From: Selenomonas sp. GACV-9
GTDB lineage: Bacteria > Bacillota > Negativicutes > Selenomonadales > Selenomonadaceae
NCBI GenBank assembly: GCA_900116485.1
Contig: FPAX01000016.1
Location: 1-49,069, forward strand
Direction: 5' to 3'
Length of the DNA: 49,069 nucleotides
In this document: piece by piece, positions 43,626 through 49,069 of the stretch
Layout: every line of letters starts with the position of its first letter
How positions within the stretch are numbered: position 1 is the stretch's first letter
Program-made: the position numbers and the translations under genes
The notes under the pieces: generated by a model
What the model saw: the letters and a program-made list of their open reading frames with translations, nothing else
What the model was told of the DNA's origin: nothing
Databases searched by the model: none

Positions 43626-44819
43626 TCAGCCGAAGAAATCGGCAATACCGTCAGCAATACCCTGGGCAGCTTTCTTTATGCCCTCTTCGCTGTTCATCAG
43701 CTGTTCTTCACCTTTGTTGGAAATGAATGCTACCTCAACAAGTGTCGCCGGCATATCCGTGTGTTTCACCACATAGAAATTACAGCTCTGGGTGCCGCGG
43801 CTCTGGGTGCCAAGCTGGTCAATAACCCCCGCCCGGATCTTGTCGGCAAGGTCGCGGGAACGTTTCGATCCCAGCGAATAATAATAACCAGTCGTGCCCT
43901 TAGCCGCACCATTCGAGAAGGAATCCATATGGATCGACACAAAGACATCCGAACCATTCTTGTTCGGGATGTCGCAGCGTGCCTGCAGCTCCTCGATATC
44001 GCTGGCCTTAGCCCCCTTCGGCGATACTTCTGTATCGCGGTCGCGGGTCATGTAGACCGTAGCGCCTTCGGCCACGAGCAGCCGCTTGAGCTCCTGCGCA
44101 ACACGCAGGGTCACGCTCTTCTCCATGACCCCCGTGGGTCCGATGGCACCAGAATCACTGCCACCATGACCAGGATCGATGGTGATCTTGCGCCCCTTGA
44201 GCCCTGTGATACCATCAAGCTCCTTATCCGTATCATCAGCCGGTTTTGTCTCCGTCTGCGGCGTCGGTTCAGTCGTCGGCGCCGGTTTCACCTCTGGTGC
44301 CGGCTTTTGTGGCTGTGCCTGCGGTTTCGGCTTAGTCGTTCCTGGCAGGTTTATCTTGGCCTGCGAGGAATCCGCCCCCAGGTCGCCAAAGTCCATGACC
44401 ACACGTCCTGGCACCGTGCCACCGTTGAGCGTAAACACCTTATAATTGTTTTTTCCCACCTTGGTCTCGATGACCAGGCGCACCGTCTGCTTGTCGAACT
44501 GTGCCATGCGCACCTTGCCGACAAAGCGGCTGTTGACATTGACCTCTTTCTTCACCTTAGGCGACAACCAGGCCTTCGGGATATCTACCACCACGCGCTC
44601 AGGATTGGAAAGAACCATTTTCTTGAAACTGACGGACTTATTGGCATCCATCACGATACGCGTCTTGTTGGACGCTGTACTGACCCGCAGGCCAGTTACC
44701 TCGGCCAAACCATTCACCCGCTGACCAAAATCTGCATCAGCTGCCGCAGCGGGCAAAGTGAACAACATCATATATAACGTGACAAGAATCAAACGAATAA
44801 TCATCCGTCTCATACGCAT
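43626..44819 (-). CDS. N-acetylmuramoyl-L-alanine amidase with AMIN domain (AmiC-like)
   Basis: A 397-residue secreted or periplasmic enzyme. It has a signal peptide (MRMRRMIIRLILVTLYMMLF...AAAA), an AMIN domain (about 30-145), a Pro/Lys/Glu/Thr-rich linker (about 155-205) and an Amidase_3 domain with zinc ligands in TIDPGHGGSDSGA, the E of VMEKSVTLRVA and the H of VSIHMDS, plus catalytic E in LVEVAFISN. It cleaves the amide between MurNAc and the stem peptide during cell separation. ATG 44819 follows GGAGG by 6 nt. Confidence 0.93.
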   Translation of the reverse strand: MRMRRMIIRLILVTLYMMLFTLPAAAADADFGQRVNGLAEVTGLRVSTASNKTRIVMDANKSVSFKKMVLSNPERVVVDIPKAWLSPKVKKEVNVNSRFVGKVRMAQFDKQTVRLVIETKVGKNNYKVFTLNGGTVPGRVVMDFGDLGADSSQAKINLPGTTKPKPQAQPQKPAPEVKPAPTTEPTPQTETKPADDTDKELDGITGLKGRKITIDPGHGGSDSGAIGPTGVMEKSVTLRVAQELKRLLVAEGATVYMTRDRDTEVSPKGAKASDIEELQARCDIPNKNGSDVFVSIHMDSFSNGAAKGTTGYYYSLGSKRSRDLADKIRAGVIDQLGTQSRGTQSCNFYVVKHTDMPATLVEVAFISNKGEEQLMNSEEGIKKAAQGIADGIADFFG

Positions 44820-44988
44820 AGACTCCCTCCATTTAGGCACATATACTTCATTATCGTATTTCTCCTGACAAAAATCAAGAAACTTATGTACGAAAAGACG
44901 TGAAATGCCCAGTCTCTACCTTCCTATCCTACTACGGCTAAGCAAGAGACTTCTGAGACCAGCATGGCGATTCGATTAGAATTTCCAT

Positions 44989-45018
44989 AAAAAAAGAACT
45001 GCGGTCTCCCACAGTTCC
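44989..45018 (-). terminator. Terminator of the amino-acid ABC operon
   Basis: A stem with arms GAACTG and CAGTTC plus inner GGTC/GACC-type pairs and seven T on the minus strand, 8 bp after the ATPase stop. Confidence 0.85.
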
Positions 45019-45026
45019 ATACATAT

Positions 45027-45809
45027 TCAAAGCATATTCTGCAAGAATGCGCGCGTGCGCTCCTCGCGCGGCTGGCTGAAGAAAGCCTCTGGTTCCCCCT
45101 GCTCGACGATATTGCCATCGGCCATGAAGATGACCTGGCTGGCAGCCTCGCGTGCAAAGGCCATCTCATGGGTAACGACTACCATCGTCATATGCTCCTC
45201 CGCGAGCTCGCGCATGGTCTTCAAGACCTCGCCGGTAAGCTCCGGGTCAAGCGCCGAAGTCGGCTCATCAAACAGCATGATATCAGGTTTCATGCAGAGA
45301 GCGCGGGCAATAGCCACACGCTGCTGCTGACCGCCTGACAGCTGTGACGGATAGTAGTCGGCACGATCCGACAGGCCGACCTTGGCCAGCAGCTGACGCG
45401 CATAGGGCTCGATCTCTTCCCGCTTGAGCCCCTTGACCTGCATCGGTGCCTCCAAGAGATTTTCCATCACCGTCATATGCGGGAACAGATTGAACTGCTG
45501 GAATACCATGCCCGTGCTTGCCAGCAGCTGACGCTCCTTCTTCGACTCCACGTATTCGGCCTTGCCATCCCCATCGGTGACGACCAGGAACTCGCCCTTG
45601 ATCTCGATCGAGCCGCTGTCAATCGTCTCGAGCTTGTTGATGCAGCGCAACAGCGTGCTCTTGCCCGAGCCCGACGGCCCGATGATGGCCAGCACCTCAC
45701 CGCGGGATACTTCGATATCGATTCCCTTGAGCACTTCGTTGTCGCCAAAGGCCTTATGGATATCATGCATGCGCAGCATGACTTCCTGCTCATTTGTCAT
45801 ATTTGCCAT
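45027..45809 (-). CDS. Polar amino-acid ABC transporter ATPase (GlnQ/ArtP type)
   Basis: A 260-residue ABC ATPase with Walker [10 protein letters not shown] (about 43-51), signature LSGGQQQR (about 157-164) and Walker [13 protein letters not shown] (about 175-186). An insertion of about 20 residues ([21 protein letters not shown]) between Walker A and the Q-loop resembles the HisP/GlnQ family's variable loop but is longer. It overlaps the permease end by 20 bp, so it is coupled. Confidence 0.93.
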   Translation of the reverse strand: MANMTNEQEVMLRMHDIHKAFGDNEVLKGIDIEVSRGEVLAIIGPSGSGKSTLLRCINKLETIDSGSIEIKGEFLVVTDGDGKAEYVESKKERQLLASTGMVFQQFNLFPHMTVMENLLEAPMQVKGLKREEIEPYARQLLAKVGLSDRADYYPSQLSGGQQQRVAIARALCMKPDIMLFDEPTSALDPELTGEVLKTMRELAEEHMTMVVVTHEMAFAREAASQVIFMADGNIVEQGEPEAFFSQPREERTRAFLQNML

Positions 45810-46434
45810 AATATGCCTCCAGTTTCTTGAATCCCCAAGTCAAAACGAATGTCATCGCCAGATAGAATACTGCCGCAATGAGGAACGGCGTCATATCGAA
45901 CTCTCGCTGCACGATCGTGCGGGCCACGCGCAGCAGATCGTTCATCGCCAAGATATAGACGAGCGAAGTATCCTTGACGAGGTTGATGGTCTCGTTGCTG
46001 ACCGGCGGCAGTACCATGCGGAAAACCTGCGGCAGGATGATGCGTCGCATCGTCTGCGGATAGCTCATGCCCAGTGTGCGGGCTGCCTCATACTGCCCCT
46101 TTGGCACCGACTGGATGCCGGCGCGGAAGATCTCGGCAAAATACGCCGCATAGTTGAGCGTGAACGCCAAAAGCGCTGCCGCAATGTCCGGTAGACGCAC
46201 GCCGACCATCGGCAGGGCGAAATAGACAAACAACAGCTGCAGCATCAGTGGCGTGCCGCGCATGATCCAGATATAGAACTCAATGAAACGGCTGAGCAGC
46301 CTGAGGCTTGAGAGCCGTCCAAGTGCCGCCAGCATACCCAGCGGCAAAGCAATGATCAAAGTGATGAAGAAAATTTCCAGCGTAATCTCTGAACCTTCGA
46401 GCATGAGCAGGAAAGTATCAAAAAGCTTATCCAT
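45790..46434 (-). CDS. Polar amino-acid ABC transporter permease (HisM/GlnP type)
   Basis: A 214-residue protein with five membrane helices and the coupling EAA loop [29 protein letters not shown] (about 137-165). It follows the binding protein behind a leaky hairpin and overlaps the ATPase gene. Only one permease gene is present, so it likely works as a homodimer. Confidence 0.94.
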   Translation of the reverse strand: MDKLFDTFLLMLEGSEITLEIFFITLIIALPLGMLAALGRLSSLRLLSRFIEFYIWIMRGTPLMLQLLFVYFALPMVGVRLPDIAAALLAFTLNYAAYFAEIFRAGIQSVPKGQYEAARTLGMSYPQTMRRIILPQVFRMVLPPVSNETINLVKDTSLVYILAMNDLLRVARTIVQREFDMTPFLIAAVFYLAMTFVLTWGFKKLEAYYGKYDK

Positions 46435-46501
46435 CCAAGCGTCTCCTTTAGTGTAGCAAAGTGTTAATACGCTATATTATACACGAAAGCTGTCACTCTG
46501 T

Positions 46502-46533
46502 AAAGAAAAGAGGCAGGCCCTGCGGCCTGCCCC
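46502..46533 (-). terminator. Hairpin between binding protein and permease (attenuator)
   Basis: A GC-rich 8 bp stem (GGCAGGCC and complement) with a 4 nt loop and a TCTTTTCTTT tail. It probably makes the binding protein transcript more abundant than the membrane parts. Confidence 0.8.
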
Positions 46534-46546
46534 GAGATACCATGTC

Positions 46547-47353
46547 TTATTTTTTCGTGATGTCCTTGCCGAACCATTTCTCCGAGATCTTGGCCATCGT
46601 GCCATCGGCCTTCATCTCATCGAGAACCTTCTGAACCTCATCGCGCAGCTGCTGGTTGTCCTTGGCAAAGCCGATGCCGAAGGTGCTGATCTCACCCACT
46701 GGCGAATCGATAGCCTCAAGGCTGTCAGCATGCTTGCTCATGTAATAACGGCCCGTGATTTCGTCACCAACAACGGCATCGATGCGGCCATTCTCCAGAT
46801 CCATGAATGCCGAGACATAGTCGGAATACTTCTTGACCTCTTTGACTTCCTTCTTGAAGAAATCGGATTTATCCATGTACTCCTCAGCGGTGCCAGCACT
46901 CTGGGTGCCGACTACCTTGCCAGCCAGGCTCTTCTCATCGGTAATGCCCGTCGTGCCCTTCTTCACGAAGATGATCTGACGGTTGTCCATGTAGGGATCC
47001 GAGAATAGCATGTTTTCCTTGCGCTTTTCGGTGATATCAAGACCATTCCAAAGGACATCGACACGGCCGCTCTTGAGCTCTGCCTCTTTACTTGACCAGT
47101 CAATAGCCTTGAATTCGACCTCGCGGCCCAGGCGTTTCGTTGCCTCCTTGGCTAAGTCGATATCAAAGCCGACAATCTGGTTGTTCTCATCCTTGAAGCC
47201 CATCGGCGGGAAATTGTCATCAAGGCCGACGACAATCTTCTTGCCAGACGACGAGCTGCTGGCATCCTTGGCGTTATTGCTGCCGCAGCCACTGACAAAT
47301 GCTGCCGTCATTACAGCAGCCATACCCATTGCTAAAAGTTTCTTCCATTTCAT
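46547..47353 (-). CDS. Amino-acid ABC transporter substrate-binding lipoprotein
   Basis: A 268-residue protein with a lipoprotein signal (lipobox VSGC, C23), a Ser-rich linker and an SBP_bac_3 domain: IVVGLDDNFPPMGFKDENNQIVGFDIDLAKE (about 40-70), RVDVLWNGLDIT, and a GTQSAGTAEEYM segment. It binds a polar or cystine-type amino acid outside the membrane and gives it to the permease/ATPase downstream. The ligand cannot be fixed from sequence. Confidence 0.92.
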   Translation of the reverse strand: MKWKKLLAMGMAAVMTAAFVSGCGSNNAKDASSSSSGKKIVVGLDDNFPPMGFKDENNQIVGFDIDLAKEATKRLGREVEFKAIDWSSKEAELKSGRVDVLWNGLDITEKRKENMLFSDPYMDNRQIIFVKKGTTGITDEKSLAGKVVGTQSAGTAEEYMDKSDFFKKEVKEVKKYSDYVSAFMDLENGRIDAVVGDEITGRYYMSKHADSLEAIDSPVGEISTFGIGFAKDNQQLRDEVQKVLDEMKADGTMAKISEKWFGKDITKK

Positions 47354-47406
47354 ATATGAGCGCCCCTTTTCAATTCTTTATCTTGTTAAAGGATTAATAT
47401 GATGCT

Positions 47407-47436
47407 ATTATACTGTAAACCTGTAAACGCTGTCAA
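47407..47436 (-). promoter_or_regulatory. Promoter of the amino-acid ABC operon
   Basis: Minus-strand consensus TTGACA (47431-47436), 18 bp spacer, TATAAT (47407-47412). Confidence 0.9.
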
Positions 47437-47555
47437 GCGTTATTTTTCTTTCTCCACTTTATTTTGGTTTATTTCCTTTTCTAGCAGGTATTTCTCGTTG
47501 CAGTGCGAATAATATATAATAGATTCGTATTTCCCATTACAAGGAGGAGATTACT

Positions 47556-48620
47556 TTGCGAGCCGTTTCCGTAGAGGACTTAAAAACTGGCATGATTTTA
47601 GCCCGCACCATCGTCAATCCTGACATGGTCGTGGTCTTATCTGAAAATACATTGCTGACAAAAGCACATATCACGCGCCTTACCTTCCTGAATATCCCTG
47701 TTGTCTATATCAAGGATGAGTATGAGCTGAGCCAGAACTATCAGGCCGTTTCCACGATCTTCAATCGTGGCAATGCTTTCATCAAGGATTATGACGGCGT
47801 TGTCCAGGAAGCGCGTTCGATTTTCAACAAAGTAAATACGACGGGCAAGATTCCCGTACAGAAAACCGAGGACATGGTACAGACGCGAATTGCACCGATG
47901 GCTGCCAGCAGCGGCGCAATCGACTATCTGTACGAACTCAATCATCTGGCCAGTGATGTCTACAATCATTCGTTGCGCGTCTCCATCCTCGCTGGCGTCA
48001 TCGCCAAATGGATGCATTTTGACCGCGCCAAGCGCAAGGACATCATGCTCGCCGGCTTCCTGCATGATATCGGCAAGACGAAGTTCCCCCAGCGCCTGCT
48101 CGACAAGAATGTCAACAACCTGCAGGGCGAAGACTACGAAGCCTATATCCAGCACACCGTCGACGGCCATCATATCCTGAATACCGAGCCGACACTGTCC
48201 GAAGGAGTGAAGCTCGCAGCCATGCAGCATCATGAGCGCATGGACGGCAGCGGCTTCCCATTCAACTGCATGGGCTCAGATATCCACGAATATGCGCGCA
48301 TCATCGCGATTGCCGACATCTACGACAACATCACGACAGAACGCGAAGGCTATGTGAAGCAGACGCCATTCACGGCGATTGCCTATCTGACCGAGAATAT
48401 GTTCACGTCCCTTGACCCGACGGTCTGTGTTCCGATGCTCACGCATATCAAGGATGCCTTCCTGGGTTCACGCGTTACCCTCAACAACGGCGAAAAGGGT
48501 GTCATTGCGGCTTATCCTAACGACTTTGCCGCCCACCCGATCATCAACATCTCGCCTGACGAGATCCTGAACCTCAACGAGCATCCGGAGCTCACGATTA
48601 CCGAATACAACCCGAAATAA
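47556..48620 (+). CDS. HD-GYP domain protein (putative cyclic-di-GMP phosphodiesterase)
   Basis: A 354-residue cytosolic protein. The N-terminal ~110 residues form a DUF3391-like region. The HD-GYP domain (about 120-300) has H in VYNHSLRVS, HDIGKTKFP (about 171-179), HTVDGHHIL and HHERMDGSGFP (about 225-235), with DIYDNIT following. The GYP motif is G-F-P here, a conservative change. A short C-terminal domain follows. Such proteins hydrolyse c-di-GMP. Translation starts at TTG (47556) after AAGGAGGAGA. Monocistronic with a terminator that abuts repeat copy 3. Confidence 0.85.
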   Translation: MRAVSVEDLKTGMILARTIVNPDMVVVLSENTLLTKAHITRLTFLNIPVVYIKDEYELSQNYQAVSTIFNRGNAFIKDYDGVVQEARSIFNKVNTTGKIPVQKTEDMVQTRIAPMAASSGAIDYLYELNHLASDVYNHSLRVSILAGVIAKWMHFDRAKRKDIMLAGFLHDIGKTKFPQRLLDKNVNNLQGEDYEAYIQHTVDGHHILNTEPTLSEGVKLAAMQHHERMDGSGFPFNCMGSDIHEYARIIAIADIYDNITTEREGYVKQTPFTAIAYLTENMFTSLDPTVCVPMLTHIKDAFLGSRVTLNNGEKGVIAAYPNDFAAHPIINISPDEILNLNEHPELTITEYNPK

Positions 48621-48654
48621 AAGCAGGCATTCATCCTGCCATATACGCATAAGG

Positions 48655-48694
48655 AAACCCGCTGACACAACCATACATGTCAGCGGGTTTTCTT
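48655..48694 (+). terminator. Terminator of the HD-GYP gene
   Basis: A 13 bp stem (48655-48667 with 48678-48690) with a T-rich tail. The repeat's terminal inverted repeat begins 10 bp beyond. Confidence 0.9.
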
Positions 48695-48704
48695 ATGCAA
48701 AAAT

Positions 48705-49069
48705 TGCAGTTTGTCTGTTAGTACTAGATTACAATAAGCTTGATACATCTCAGCTGGGGTGAGGGTGGGTGCACTTTTTCTCCGCTCCGCTAAATGACCC
48801 GCGCTGGTGTTTAAGTACGTATTTAGTTACATGCGCCGGGCAGGCCGGCGGCGCGCCAATACATCTGGACGTTCTAGCAATTGCCTGCCGCGTGCCATCC
48901 CTCACTGCGTTCGGGCAATCGCTCCGTCTACGAAGAAAGTGTACCCACCCTCGCCCTCCGTTATGTTGGGATAATCCTGCTCTGTTCCGGCGATAGGTCA
49001 CGAATTACATCGATGTGCTTGTTACGGGAGAAACGATTCGTACAATCTCAGACTTCCGTTACCAAAGGG
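48705..49069 (-). repeat. Copy 3 of the ~600 bp repeat, cut by window end
   Basis: It begins with the perfect 18 bp terminal repeat (48705-48722) and matches the reverse complement of copy 2 up to the window end. The long inverted pair is kept (48761-48777 with 48936-48952). The frame at 48769-48996 matches the one in copy 2 over 75 codons, but it lacks a clear SD and the codon changes are spread over all positions. Confidence 0.93.

Overview
The window looks like a piece of chromosome from a diderm Firmicute of the Negativicutes, probably Selenomonadaceae (Selenomonas, Mitsuokella or a relative). The grounds are the GC-rich coding sequence with low-GC intergenic promoters, the hrcA-grpE-dnaK-dnaJ-prmA-rsmE-mtaB order typical of Firmicutes, a CIRCE operator, a glutaminyl-tRNA synthetase, and an NfnA/NfnB pair beside folate one-carbon genes. 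This is inference from gene content; no 16S gene is present. Nearly all genes are on the minus strand. Strong SD motifs are common and UUG starts are frequent.

Layout. 1-429 is a truncated copy of a ~600 bp non-coding repeat. 444-9323 holds a glyoxalase, the proline transporter PutP, an FAD-dependent oxidoreductase, a zinc-peptidase-like protein, NudC, a ferredoxin/NapH-like pair, a nucleosidase, an unknown protein and an NhaD-type antiporter. 9351-12154 is a glnS operon. 12237-14240 holds NiaR, three tRNAs (Asn, Glu, Val), a TudS-like protein and a DEDDh exonuclease. 14341-20174 is a redox and one-carbon block: NfnB, NfnA, a methylene-THF reductase, Fhs and FolD. 20198-25175 joins quinone synthesis (UbiA, UbiD, polyprenyl synthase) to the Tat exporter. 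25268-28274 holds an unknown protein, FloA, NfeD, YqeY and S21. 28385-36888 is the heat-shock and ribosome-modification cluster under CIRCE. 36952-40344 holds hemW, lepA and rpsT. 41027-44819 holds a MATE pump, a SEC-C protein and an AMIN/amidase. 45027-47353 is an amino-acid ABC transporter, and 47556-48620 is an HD-GYP protein.

The most unusual feature is the repeat, present at 1-429, 40421-41024 and 48705-49069. The complete copy is 604 bp with perfect 18 bp terminal inverted repeats and no convincing gene. It holds nested internal inverted repeats, several of them kept between copies. Every copy lies just beyond the intrinsic terminator of a neighbouring gene. Both window ends fall inside copies, which suggests the window is a contig bounded by this family. 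It behaves like a high-copy non-autonomous element or a mobile structured RNA/DNA. I do not recognise it as a named family.
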